Origin: Pseudoalteromonas rubra
GTDB lineage: Bacteria; Pseudomonadota; Gammaproteobacteria; Enterobacterales; Alteromonadaceae
Direction: 5' to 3'
Assembly (NCBI RefSeq): GCF_005887115.1
Contig: NZ_PNCJ01000017.1
Coordinates: 1-64,000, forward strand
Length of the DNA stretch: 64,000 bases
Shown: positions 10,638 through 20,413 of the stretch, piece after piece
Layout: each line of letters opens with the position of its first letter
Numbering within the stretch: the first letter of the stretch is position 1
Notes under the pieces: generated by a model
Databases searched by the model: none
What the model was told of the DNA's origin: nothing
What the model saw: only the letters and a program-made list of their open reading frames with translations
Made by a program: the position numbers and the translations under genes

Positions 10638-13600
10638 ATGACCGCCACGACGATAATGGATCAGCTTGCCCGCCATGCTGAGCAAAAACCTCAGCAAACA
10701 GCATTAGTTTGTGTGGATAAAAAAGCCCATACCCGCTGGAGCTATCAGGCTCTTTATGAGCAGAGTGTTTGGCTTGCGGGCCACCTTCAGGCGCATGTAA
10801 ATGCAGGTGACAGAGCACTGATCTTAATGGACACAGGAATCGAATATGTCACCAGTTTTCTTGCCTGCCAGTATCTGGGTGTGACTGCCATTCCGAGTTT
10901 TCCACCCGAGTCGACTAAAGCACAGCATATTGCCCGGACAGTGGGTATTACAGAAGATGCCAGTGCAACACTGGTCCTGACGACCAGCCGTTTCGCCGAC
11001 ACGGTTTCGGCTATGTGTGAGTCCCTGAGCGAAGTGGTGGTACAGGTGGTTGATGAGTTGACGGGGGATACGCCACCAGCGCCGCGCCACCCGGCACTTA
11101 GCGATGACATTGCGTTTTTACAGTATACCTCTGGCTCAACAGCTAAGCCCAAAGGGGTGATGGTCAGTCATGGCAACTTGTTAGCCAATGAAGTTGCCAT
11201 TGCCGAACGAATGCAAACCAGCGAAAAAGACGTCTCGGTGAGCTGGCTTCCGCTCTTTCATGACATGGGGCTAATCGGTGGACTATTACAGCCTATCTAT
11301 ACCGGTTATCTCCTCGTACTGTGCTCGCCACGCTATTTTATGGAACGCCCGGCGCGTTGGTTGCAGCTGATCAGCGAGTATGGAGGAACTATCTCCGGGG
11401 GGCCAGACTTCTCATATCGTCTTTGTCTTGAGCGTGTGCGTGAAAAACAGCTGGAAGGGCTCGACTTAAGCAGCTGGCGTGTCGCTTTCTCCGGCGCTGA
11501 GCCGATCCGCCACGATACCTTACTGGATTTTACTGAGCGCTTTGCACCTCAGGGCGTGAAAACGTCTGCCATTTATCCGTGTTATGGGTTGGCTGAGGGC
11601 ACCCTGATGGTAACCGGTACAGAGGCCGGCGGCGGTGCGGTTATCCGTGCGTTCGATAATCAGGGGTTGGCAGAGGGGCTGGCTAATCAGGTTGAGGCCA
11701 AAGATCTTCGTGATACCGACGCTTACAGTCATCAGGTGGGCTGCGGTAAGCCTGCCAGCAAACATACAGTGCGGATCACTTGCCCGCAATCGCAGCGTGC
11801 ATTGGCTGACGGAGACATTGGTGAAATTTGGGCTGCGGGGCCGAGCATTGCCTTAGGGTACTGGCAAAATGAGCCGGCGACACAGGAGACGTTTGTTGAA
11901 TGTGAAGGTCAGCGCTGGTTGAGAACCGGTGATGTCGGCTATGTTTTTGACGGTCAGCTTTATATTTCTGGTCGACAAAAAGATTTGATCATCATGAATG
12001 GTCATAATGTTTATCCTCAGGATATTGAACGGGCCATTGAAGCCGAGCTAAGTTTTGTGCGCAAAGGGCGCGTTTCTGCCTTCCCGGTGCCCAGCAAAGA
12101 AAGTGGCGAAGGAATTGGCCTGGCGATTGAAACCAGTAATAGCTATCGCAATGACATACCTGCTGAGCAAACAGCATTGATTGTTCGCGACTTTATTACC
12201 GAGCAGTTCGGTGCCTGCCCGGAGCTGATCGTGTTGTTAGATCAGGGCGGCCTGCCTAAAACGTCCAGTGGCAAGCTGCAGCGCAGCGCCTGCCTGAAAT
12301 TGCGTAATGCGGGTGAACTGGCCAGTTATGGTGATTTTACTCTCACTCATTTGCAAACACTCAATACCGCTTCGTCAGGTGCAGATACGTCGCACTGGGA
12401 TGCGCTAACGCAGCAATTGGCTCAGCACTGGCAAAGTGTATTACGTTATCCGGTGAATCATGATGATGCCGATTTCTTCGCGCTTGGTGGCAGTTCTATT
12501 AAAGCCGCTCAACTGCTGGCCTTGATCCAAAGTGAACTGGACTGTCAGCTTGAACCCAGCAGCCTGTTTGCGGCGCACCGTTTTGCAGATTTCTGTCAGC
12601 TGGTCAGAGAAGCAAAGGCGACACCTGGCATTCAGCTGGTGGCGTCACAGTTGGCTGATTATCCGCTGAGCACCCAGCAACAAAGGCAGTTGTTCTTATG
12701 GCAACTGGAACCACAAAGCAGTGCCTATCATATTGGTGCCACTCTGGAGTTGCAGGGGAGTATTCAGCCTGAATTGCTTAAACAGGCGTGTGCCAAAGTG
12801 CTTGAATCACAACCGGCTCTGCGCCAGGCGTACTTCAAAAATGCAACGGGTCAGTGGCGTCAACGCACCACTGAGCAGCCATTGCAGTGGCAAGAGCACG
12901 ATGTTAGCGATGCCGCCGAGCCCACAGCGCAAGCTCAGACAATACAACAACAAATTTCGCAGCAACCTTTCGCACTGGACAAGGGTGAAAACTTCCGCGC
13001 AGCTTTGATTTCGCACTCTGAACAGCATCATAGGTTTGTGCTGGTTATGCACCACATCGCCAGCGACGCCTGGAGTTTTGATTTGATCCTGGCGGAGGTC
13101 ACCCGTCAGTACAATGCATTGTGTGGCGACGCACCGAGTGCGCCGACTCAGAATGACGCCATTCACTACGGTGATTTTGCTCTGTGGCAGGGAGGATGGC
13201 TGGGATCTGAGCAGGCTGCAACTCAGCTGGCTTATTGGCAGCAAAGGTTGGATGGTCAGGGAGATGAAGAGCTGTTAGCGCCAGAGCGAGCGCGGGGCGC
13301 AGATCTGACTGCGCCACTGGGCGTGATGCAATTTACACTGGACCACAAACACACCGATAAGCTGCAACAACTGGCACATGGCAACAATGCCAGCCTGTTT
13401 ATGCTATTGCTGAGCAGCTTGCAGGTACTGTTTTATCGTGTCAGTGGTAAGCGCCAGCCGCAGATCGGCGTTGCCGTCGCAAACCGAAATCTGGCTCAGC
13501 TACATAATTTGGTTGGCTTTTTTATCAATACCCAGGTGATCCGTGGTGTAGTTGCGCCGGAGCTAAGTTTTGCTCAGCTGCTCAGAGCGTGCAAGACTGC

Positions 13601-15869
13601 GGCACTTGAGGCGCAGCAGCATCAGGACTACCCGTTTGAAAAGCTGGTGGAAGTACTCAATCCACACAGAGCTTTAGGGCAGACGCCTTTATTCCAGGTG
13701 ATGTATAACCATCTGGAGCAGGACGTGACAGATGCGCTGGCCTTAGCGGGCATGACAACGACCAGCGCACAGTCTTTACAGCAGCAGGCTCAGTTTGACC
13801 TTAGTATTGATTCCCGACTGGATGGTCAGGGACAGCTGACTATCGAACTACAATATAATCAGGCATTGTATCAGACATCGACCATTGCCCGGTTGTGTGA
13901 TGCATATCAGCAGTTACTCAACCAGTTGCCACAGCAGGCAGAGCTGGCCATCGGAAACTGGTCATTGCAAGCAGAGCCCCTAACCATGCCGAATGCTGCA
14001 ACGGGACCACAGGTGGCTGCGCAGGCCGGAAACTGGCTGAGTGCAATCAGTGAATATGCCAAGCAAAACCCCGATGATACCGCGGTGATCTTTGAAGATC
14101 AGCACTACAGTTATACATGGCTGGAGCAGACCGCTAACCGGCTGGCCAACGGCCTTGTTGGCAAGGGCTTTTCAGGTGAAGTGGTTGGTATCATGCAGGC
14201 GCGTAAGCCGCTGATGCTGGCCTCGGTGCTGGCCTGTCTTAAAGCCAATGCCGCTTACTTACCACTCGACCCGAATTTCCCGCAAGCCAAACTCACTCAC
14301 ATGATAGACGACAGTGGCTGTGCTGCTGTACTGGGCGACAGCACGCCCTTTGCGCTGTCTGTGCCAGTGATTTCACCAATCACATTACTGAGCGAATACC
14401 ATGAGCACAATCAGTCGCCAGAGTGGTTGCATCATTCACATTCACTGGCGTATTTAAACTACACCTCAGGCTCGACCGGCCAGGCCAAAGGCGTGGCGAT
14501 TGAACATCAGGCGCTGGCAAGCTATATCGGCTCGGCGACTGATTTTATCAATTTAACCTCTGATGACGTCGTGTTGCAGTTTGCCACCATCAATTTTGAT
14601 GCCTTTGTAGAGCAAGTGTTCCCGAGCTGGACGGTGGGTGCAACTGTGGTGCTGCGAGGTGATAGTTTGTGGGATGCCGAGACCTTGTATCAGCAAGCTC
14701 AGCGTCACGGTATCTCGGTCATGGACTTGAGTGCGGCCTATTGGCGTAGCATTGCCGCCAGTTGGGCGCGTATTGCTGCAACAACCCCATTGTCGCTGCC
14801 GCGGCTGCGACAGGTTCACTCTGGTGGTGAGGCCATGTCTGAACAGGGGATATCAGACTGGCGACAAGCCGGCCTGGGTGACGTCCGCTTACTCAATACC
14901 TATGGGCCCACTGAGATAGTTGTTGAAGCGGCGATTTATGATTGTCGGCCACTGACCCCCGGAGAGTCGGTACCACTGGGGCATGCACTGGGCGGACGTC
15001 GTCTGTACGTACTGGATCAAAACCTGCAACCGGTCGCGAACGGGCAAGTCGGCGAACTGTATATAGGCGGCGAGATGCTGGCGCGTGGATATTGGCAACG
15101 TGCCGCTCAGACCGCGACGCGCTTTATTGCTGATCCGTTTACTAATAACGGAGGACGCATGTATGCAAGTGGCGATCTGGTCAGCTGGCAAGCAGGTGCA
15201 CTGCACTATCATGGGCGTAGTGACCATCAAGTGAAAATTCGTGGTTTCAGAGTTGAGTTAGGCGAGATTGAAACGCGTCTGACGCAGTTACCCGATGTAA
15301 CCGCAGCCGTTGTGATCACCCAGCAGCAGGCGCAGGCGCTGAGCCTGATCGCCTATGTGCAAAGTGAACGTCACAAAGACCCAGAGTATGCGGCTAAACT
15401 CAAGCGTGCTTTGGCTGAGCAGTTGCCAGAATACATGGTGCCGTCACATATTGTGGTGCTGGCACAGCTGCCCATTAACGCCAGCGGCAAACTTGAGCGA
15501 CAACAGCTGCCTAAGGTCCAGGCTTCACCCAGCATGGTCTCGAATACGGCCAGTAGTGACATTGAGCTGGCACTGGAGACGGTGTGGCGCAAACATCTGG
15601 CCACGGAGCAGCTGGATCTGAATGCTAATTTCTTCGACCTGGGTGGCCACTCGCTATTACTGATGGCTGTGTATGATGACTTAAAACCTCAGTTTAGCCA
15701 GCTGCAGCTGACCGATTTATTCGCCTATCCCAGTATTGCCAGCCTGGCAGCCTACCTGGAGCAGTCCGGGACGGTTGCGTCACAAACAAGTAGCACCCAA
15801 AGTGGTGCCAAACAGCGTCGCGGCATGGGCGCCGTCGCCGCTCGCAAACGAAAAGCAAGAGAATCATAA
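10638..15869 (+). CDS. NRPS: fatty-acyl-AMP ligase - T - C - A(Lys-like) - T
   Basis: 1,743 residues. Domains: FAAL-type ligase (about 1-575, YTSGSTAKPKG motif); carrier with Ser620 in LGGSS; condensation domain (about 640-1080) whose active site at 805 reads HHIASDA rather than HHxxxDG; adenylation domain (about 1130-1610, YTSGSTGQAKG at 1275); carrier Ser1672 in LGGHS. The start is the ATG at 10638, preceded by GGAG at six-base spacing. Read against the PheA positions, the A-domain specificity code is D-A-E-D-H-G-T-V-E-K, close to known lysine codes (DAEDIGTVVK as I recall). PvdL of pyoverdine synthesis starts with a similar ligase. Predicted role: acylate lysine and pass it to the adjacent PKS. 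No thioesterase. The PKS gene starts three bases after the stop. Confidence 0.9.
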   Translation: MTATTIMDQLARHAEQKPQQTALVCVDKKAHTRWSYQALYEQSVWLAGHLQAHVNAGDRALILMDTGIEYVTSFLACQYLGVTAIPSFPPESTKAQHIARTVGITEDASATLVLTTSRFADTVSAMCESLSEVVVQVVDELTGDTPPAPRHPALSDDIAFLQYTSGSTAKPKGVMVSHGNLLANEVAIAERMQTSEKDVSVSWLPLFHDMGLIGGLLQPIYTGYLLVLCSPRYFMERPARWLQLISEYGGTISGGPDFSYRLCLERVREKQLEGLDLSSWRVAFSGAEPIRHDTLLDFTERFAPQGVKTSAIYPCYGLAEGTLMVTGTEAGGGAVIRAFDNQGLAEGLANQVEAKDLRDTDAYSHQVGCGKPASKHTVRITCPQSQRALADGDIGEIWAAGPSIALGYWQNEPATQETFVECEGQRWLRTGDVGYVFDGQLYISGRQKDLIIMNGHNVYPQDIERAIEAELSFVRKGRVSAFPVPSKESGEGIGLAIETSNSYRNDIPAEQTALIVRDFITEQFGACPELIVLLDQGGLPKTSSGKLQRSACLKLRNAGELASYGDFTLTHLQTLNTASSGADTSHWDALTQQLAQHWQSVLRYPVNHDDADFFALGGSSIKAAQLLALIQSELDCQLEPSSLFAAHRFADFCQLVREAKATPGIQLVASQLADYPLSTQQQRQLFLWQLEPQSSAYHIGATLELQGSIQPELLKQACAKVLESQPALRQAYFKNATGQWRQRTTEQPLQWQEHDVSDAAEPTAQAQTIQQQISQQPFALDKGENFRAALISHSEQHHRFVLVMHHIASDAWSFDLILAEVTRQYNALCGDAPSAPTQNDAIHYGDFALWQGGWLGSEQAATQLAYWQQRLDGQGDEELLAPERARGADLTAPLGVMQFTLDHKHTDKLQQLAHGNNASLFMLLLSSLQVLFYRVSGKRQPQIGVAVANRNLAQLHNLVGFFINTQVIRGVVAPELSFAQLLRACKTAALEAQQHQDYPFEKLVEVLNPHRALGQTPLFQVMYNHLEQDVTDALALAGMTTTSAQSLQQQAQFDLSIDSRLDGQGQLTIELQYNQALYQTSTIARLCDAYQQLLNQLPQQAELAIGNWSLQAEPLTMPNAATGPQVAAQAGNWLSAISEYAKQNPDDTAVIFEDQHYSYTWLEQTANRLANGLVGKGFSGEVVGIMQARKPLMLASVLACLKANAAYLPLDPNFPQAKLTHMIDDSGCAAVLGDSTPFALSVPVISPITLLSEYHEHNQSPEWLHHSHSLAYLNYTSGSTGQAKGVAIEHQALASYIGSATDFINLTSDDVVLQFATINFDAFVEQVFPSWTVGATVVLRGDSLWDAETLYQQAQRHGISVMDLSAAYWRSIAASWARIAATTPLSLPRLRQVHSGGEAMSEQGISDWRQAGLGDVRLLNTYGPTEIVVEAAIYDCRPLTPGESVPLGHALGGRRLYVLDQNLQPVANGQVGELYIGGEMLARGYWQRAAQTATRFIADPFTNNGGRMYASGDLVSWQAGALHYHGRSDHQVKIRGFRVELGEIETRLTQLPDVTAAVVITQQQAQALSLIAYVQSERHKDPEYAAKLKRALAEQLPEYMVPSHIVVLAQLPINASGKLERQQLPKVQASPSMVSNTASSDIELALETVWRKHLATEQLDLNANFFDLGGHSLLLMAVYDDLKPQFSQLQLTDLFAYPSIASLAAYLEQSGTVASQTSSTQSGAKQRRGMGAVAARKRKARES

Positions 15870-15871
15870 AC

Positions 15872-18800
15872 ATGTCAGAACATGAGTATAGTGAACTGGA
15901 TATTGCCATCGTCGGGATGGCGGGACGTTTCCCCGATGCGGATAACGTCGATGCCTTATGGCACAACATTCGCGCCGGGCAGTGCGCGGTACAAAGTTAT
16001 GACGACGAGGCATTGCGTCGTGCCGGGGTGAGCGAATCCGACCTCACTGACCCGGATTATGTCAAGCGCGGTGTCCCGTTTGAGCGGCTCGCGCAGTTCG
16101 ATGCCGAATTCTTTGGATATACACCGAAAGAGGCTGAGCAACTGGATCCACAGCAACGCCACTTTCTGCAAACTTGCTGGCATGCAATGGCTCATGCCGG
16201 GTTGCCACTGGGAGAACAAACGGGTGTATATGCCGGGTGTGGTGTGCCTGCCTATCTGATGCAAAATTTATTACAGGGTCAGTCACGTGATATCACCAGT
16301 TTACTGGCGCTGACCAATGGTAACGACAAAGACTCACTTGCTACCCGGGTCAGTTATGAACTGGATCTGAAAGGGCCAGCCGTCACAGTGCAAACAGCTT
16401 GCTCTACGTCTTTGGTTGCTGTTCATATGGCCTGCCGTGCCCTGCAGAATTTTGAGTGTGACTCTGCCCTGGCAGGGGGAGTATGGCTGAATTTGGCGCA
16501 GGATCAGGGTTATCATGCGCCTGCGGGTGGTAGCTTGTCACCGTCGGGTCAGTTGAGTGCATTTGGCGAGCAGGCCGATGGTATTCTGATTGGTAGCGGC
16601 AGTGCGGCCGTGGTTCTCAAGCGTTTGGCGGAAGCTCAGCAAGAGGGCGATCACATTCTGGCTGTGATCAAAGGCTCAGCAATCAATAACGACGGCCGTG
16701 ATAAAGTGGGCTACACCGCCCCCAGTGTGACTGGGCAGGCCAACGCCATCATGGCGGCACTGGAGTTTGCAGATATTGAACCGCACAGCGTTGGTTATAT
16801 CGAAGCACATGGCACGGGTACTGAGTTGGGCGACCCGATTGAAATCGCCGCACTGAGCCAGGCATACGCCAGTGATACAAAACAGTACTGCGCCATAGGC
16901 TCTGTTAAAACCAACCTGGGCCATCTTGATGCGGCGGCAGGTATCACGGGCCTTATCAAAGCGGTTCAGGCCTTGCGCCACCAGGAGTTGCCGCCAAGTT
17001 TGCACAGTCAGCCGCTGAACAGCAAAATTGACTTTGCGAACAGCCCGTTTTATGTCAACGACACACTCAAGCCCTGGCAAAGCAATGGACCACGGCGCGC
17101 TGCGGTCAGCTCATTGGGCATGGGGGGCACCAATGCCCATGTGATTTTGCAGGAGTATACGCACCAGCAGACAAGTGAAGTAAGCGCCTCAACGCCGTGG
17201 CAAGTGTTACCTCTGAGTGCCAGCAGTCAGGCCGCCTTGATGCGTCAGACGCAAGCGCTGGCCGATGCGCTGCAGCGTACCCCAGAGCAATTTGCCCAGC
17301 TTGCGGCTCAGCTGCAACACAAGCGCAGTGCTCTGGCTGTACGCTATGCGTGTGTGGCAGACAGTGCAGAGCAGGCAATTGCTCAGTTACTACGTGAACC
17401 GCAAGGTGACAAAGCGACGGCGCCGCGAGTGGCTCTCATGTTTTCAGGGCAGGGGTCTCAGTATGTCACTATGGCTCAGCCTTTGTTGCGTGATGTGCCT
17501 GCATTTAAGGCGGCATTTGACGAGGTGATGGCACACTTCCCGGACGCACTGAGCGCCGAGCTGAACAGTGTATTTAGCCCAGCAGACAGCGAGATCCTGA
17601 CGGCCAATCAATTGCTCAATCAAACTCGGATCACTCAGCCTGCTTTGTTTGTGGTGGCTTATGCGACTGCGAAAGCTTATCAGGCACACGGTGTTCGCAT
17701 CACGGCGATGCTGGGACACAGCATTGGGGAATATGCTGCGGCCTGCCTCGCGGGTGTGATGACCCTGGAGGTGGCAACGCGACTGGTGGCTGCGCGTGGT
17801 GAGGTCTTACAAAGCATGGCACCTGGCAGCATGTTATCGGTTATGGCTGATGGCAAGGCGGTTGCGCCTTACCTGAATGAGGAGCTGGATATTGCGGCGC
17901 TGAATAGCCCGACCAATACGGTTGTCGCTGGTACCCGCGAGGCAATAAAATCACTCCAGGGCGAGCTCAAAGCAGCGGATATTGCGACCTCCCGCCTTCA
18001 TGTTTCTCATGCCTTCCACAGCCATCTGACTGAGGCTGTATTGCCTGAGTTTGCGGATACATTAGAACAGGTGTTGAGCACCTCATCACTTCAGGCGCCA
18101 CACACGCCGTTTGTGTCGAATGTGACTGGCACCTGGATCACCGCAGAGCAGGCTTGTTCGGCTCAGTACTGGTTAGATCATATCCGCCAGCCCGTTAACT
18201 TTGTGAGCGGTGTCAGTGCGCTGGCTGAGCGATGTGATGTGCTCATCGAAGCCGGACCCGGGGATACCTTGCAAAAGCTTGCCAGACAAACTTTGGGCGA
18301 CAGTGTGGTCGCACTGCATTCGGTGTCTCATGCACGCGACCTCAAAGCGCCGTTACCGCCATTTGCTAAAACCCTTGGTAAGCTTTGGCAGCTAGGGTGT
18401 GCCATCGACTGGTCACAGGTAACAGCGCGTCCGCACGGTCAGGCGAATATTTTGCCTGAATATGTGTTTGCAGATAGCGAATTTTGGGTTGAGTCTAAGC
18501 CATTCGAAACAGTCGCATTCTCAGCAGACAATGCACTGAATAGCGAGCCTCAGCTGTATGTACCACAATGGCAACAAGCGGTTGAGTTTGCACAAACCAA
18601 CCGTGCTTTGCAGGATAAACATCTGCTGCTGATCGCGGCGGACACGCCACTGGTCAGTCAGCTGAGTGAAGCTTTGCATCAGGCTGGGGTAAAGGTCACT
18701 CAGGTTTGGCAGGGGGAGACCTTTAGCCGCATCAACGAACAAGCTTACCGACTTGATTTGGGGTCGACCGAGCAGTTGGCGCAACTTGGTGAGGCCATTG

Positions 18801-20275
18801 GGTCGTTCGAACAGGTCATTGATACACGTCTGACGGCAGCGCTTTCGTCAGACACACTGGGATACAACTTACTGCTGCCCGTGTTGCAGTGGCTGCTGTC
18901 TCTGGGCGGACGTCCACTCAGTGTACTGGCAAGCGATCTTTTTAACGTGTTAGGTGATGATATCGTCAATCCGGCCAAGGCATCAGTACTTGGGCTAACA
19001 CGTGTGGCACCGCTGGAAGTTGCACAGCAAGGTTGTCAGGTGTTGGCACTCACCGAGGCGATGGTGGCCAGTCCGACTCCTGCACTGATTGCCGCGCTGG
19101 GGGAAGATTTAGCCCATGCCCGTGGTGAAATCGCCTATCGTGGCACACACCGCTTTACCCAGTCTCAGTGCGCTGTGCGCACCCAAACAGGCACAGTGAA
19201 AGCGACGACAAAGCCACAATGTACCTTGATCACCGGTGGATTAGGGGGTGTAGGCCTGGCACTGGCAAAACATCTGGCGCAACAGAGCCATCGTTTAGTC
19301 TTACAGACTCGTCAGTCCTTGCCTGACAGCGCACAGTGGGCACAGCTGGCGGAAGATGAACAGCAAACCCCACAACAACGTGCGCGTTATCGGCAACTAC
19401 TCGACATTCATGCCCAGTGCCCACAGCTGCGAATACTTAGTGCCGATGTGACCGATTTAGCGGCCATGCGTGCGGCGTTCGACGCGGCATCAATTCCGCT
19501 TTCTTCTATATCTCAGGTGGTACATGCTGCCGGCTTGCCCGGCGGTGGGCTGGTTACTCAGCTAAGCGCTGAGCAGGTCGTTCAGAGTACAGCTGCGAAA
19601 GTACAGGGAACGCAAAACCTGCTGACTTTGTTTGCAGAGTCTGAGCTGGACACTATGGTACTGTGCTCTTCTTTGGCTTCCGTACTCGGCGCCATGGCTC
19701 AGAGTGATTATTGTGCAGCAAACAGTTATCTGGACGCCGTCGCGCAGCAGTCACATCCTTTTACTGTGAAAGTGCTGAACTGGGATGCGTGGCAAAGTAC
19801 CGGTATGGCTGCCAATATTGAGTTGGCGGACGGGCTGGGTCTGACGCCGGATACGGCTTGTCAGTTGTTCGATAAAGCCATCGGTGTTGCACAGCCGCAG
19901 GTGTACTGCGCCAGCACTGAGTGGACACAACTTGTCAGTGCAACACGCGCTACCGAGCAGGCTATTCTGACGCGGTTAAACAAGCCAAAAGGTCATGCTC
20001 GCCCGGAGCTGGCGGTCGAGTTCGAAGCACCGGAAAGTGAACTTGAACATAAACTGGCCGCGTTGTGGGCTGAGTATCTGGGTTTTGACGAAATCGGTAT
20101 TTTTGACAGCCTGCTGGAGCTAGGCGGTGACTCTTTGGTAGCCATTCAGATGCTGGCAAAGGCTAAGCAAATGTTCAGTGTTGAACTCGAACCTGCCGCC
20201 TTTTTCGACGATCCGACCATAGATAACCTGGCATATATGATTGAAGAACAACTGGTGGCGCAGCTACAGCAGTAA
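15872..20275 (+). CDS. Type I PKS module KS-AT-KR-T
   Basis: 1,467 residues. Ketosynthase about 8-430 with Cys177 (TACSTS), His313 (EAHGTGT) and His351 (NLGHLDAAAG). Acyltransferase about 525-820 with Ser617 in GHSIGE and a HAFH motif typical of malonyl-CoA specificity. Ketoreductase about 1115-1300 with GGLGGVG at about 1122 and SDYCAAN carrying the catalytic Tyr. Carrier Ser1421 in LGGDS. There is no dehydratase, enoylreductase or thioesterase. One malonate extension plus ketoreduction of a lysyl thioester would give 4,8-diamino-3-hydroxyoctanoate, a lysine statine. The product should be handed to the first C domain of the giant NRPS. Last gene before a strong terminator. Confidence 0.92.
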   Translation: MSEHEYSELDIAIVGMAGRFPDADNVDALWHNIRAGQCAVQSYDDEALRRAGVSESDLTDPDYVKRGVPFERLAQFDAEFFGYTPKEAEQLDPQQRHFLQTCWHAMAHAGLPLGEQTGVYAGCGVPAYLMQNLLQGQSRDITSLLALTNGNDKDSLATRVSYELDLKGPAVTVQTACSTSLVAVHMACRALQNFECDSALAGGVWLNLAQDQGYHAPAGGSLSPSGQLSAFGEQADGILIGSGSAAVVLKRLAEAQQEGDHILAVIKGSAINNDGRDKVGYTAPSVTGQANAIMAALEFADIEPHSVGYIEAHGTGTELGDPIEIAALSQAYASDTKQYCAIGSVKTNLGHLDAAAGITGLIKAVQALRHQELPPSLHSQPLNSKIDFANSPFYVNDTLKPWQSNGPRRAAVSSLGMGGTNAHVILQEYTHQQTSEVSASTPWQVLPLSASSQAALMRQTQALADALQRTPEQFAQLAAQLQHKRSALAVRYACVADSAEQAIAQLLREPQGDKATAPRVALMFSGQGSQYVTMAQPLLRDVPAFKAAFDEVMAHFPDALSAELNSVFSPADSEILTANQLLNQTRITQPALFVVAYATAKAYQAHGVRITAMLGHSIGEYAAACLAGVMTLEVATRLVAARGEVLQSMAPGSMLSVMADGKAVAPYLNEELDIAALNSPTNTVVAGTREAIKSLQGELKAADIATSRLHVSHAFHSHLTEAVLPEFADTLEQVLSTSSLQAPHTPFVSNVTGTWITAEQACSAQYWLDHIRQPVNFVSGVSALAERCDVLIEAGPGDTLQKLARQTLGDSVVALHSVSHARDLKAPLPPFAKTLGKLWQLGCAIDWSQVTARPHGQANILPEYVFADSEFWVESKPFETVAFSADNALNSEPQLYVPQWQQAVEFAQTNRALQDKHLLLIAADTPLVSQLSEALHQAGVKVTQVWQGETFSRINEQAYRLDLGSTEQLAQLGEAIGSFEQVIDTRLTAALSSDTLGYNLLLPVLQWLLSLGGRPLSVLASDLFNVLGDDIVNPAKASVLGLTRVAPLEVAQQGCQVLALTEAMVASPTPALIAALGEDLAHARGEIAYRGTHRFTQSQCAVRTQTGTVKATTKPQCTLITGGLGGVGLALAKHLAQQSHRLVLQTRQSLPDSAQWAQLAEDEQQTPQQRARYRQLLDIHAQCPQLRILSADVTDLAAMRAAFDAASIPLSSISQVVHAAGLPGGGLVTQLSAEQVVQSTAAKVQGTQNLLTLFAESELDTMVLCSSLASVLGAMAQSDYCAANSYLDAVAQQSHPFTVKVLNWDAWQSTGMAANIELADGLGLTPDTACQLFDKAIGVAQPQVYCASTEWTQLVSATRATEQAILTRLNKPKGHARPELAVEFEAPESELEHKLAALWAEYLGFDEIGIFDSLLELGGDSLVAIQMLAKAKQMFSVELEPAAFFDDPTIDNLAYMIEEQLVAQLQQ

Positions 20276-20299
20276 CTCAGTGTAGTCAGATATCAGATG

Positions 20300-20327
20300 A
20301 CGGCCTCCAGGTGAGGCCGTTTTTTTT
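20300..20327 (+). terminator. Terminator after the PKS gene
   Basis: ACGGCCTC (20300-20307), five-base loop, GAGGCCGT (20313-20320), then an unbroken T-run to 20327. Ends the mbtH-NRPS-PKS transcript 25 bases after the stop codon. Confidence 0.88.
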
Positions 20328-20331
20328 GCGT

Positions 20332-20355
20332 TAAAAAAACACCGATAGCAAGCGT
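20332..20355 (+). promoter_or_regulatory. PvdS-type promoter element upstream of the formyltransferase
   Basis: TAAAA (20332-20336), 16 bases, CGT (20353-20355), 7 of 8 matches to TAAAT-N16-CGT, 60 bp before the gene and just after the PKS terminator. Confidence 0.55.
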
Positions 20356-20413
20356 CTTATAGATGGACTGTGCAGCGGATGTACAGCGCAAAAATAAATA
20401 ATAATCTGGATAA

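Noticed and set aside
10638..12400. First ligase domain as the DHB-activating enzyme of the pathway
   Set aside because: A separate complete EntE is present, and this domain has the extended FAAL-type sequence (LQYTSGSTAKPKGVMVSHGNL region) rather than the EntE-type motif.
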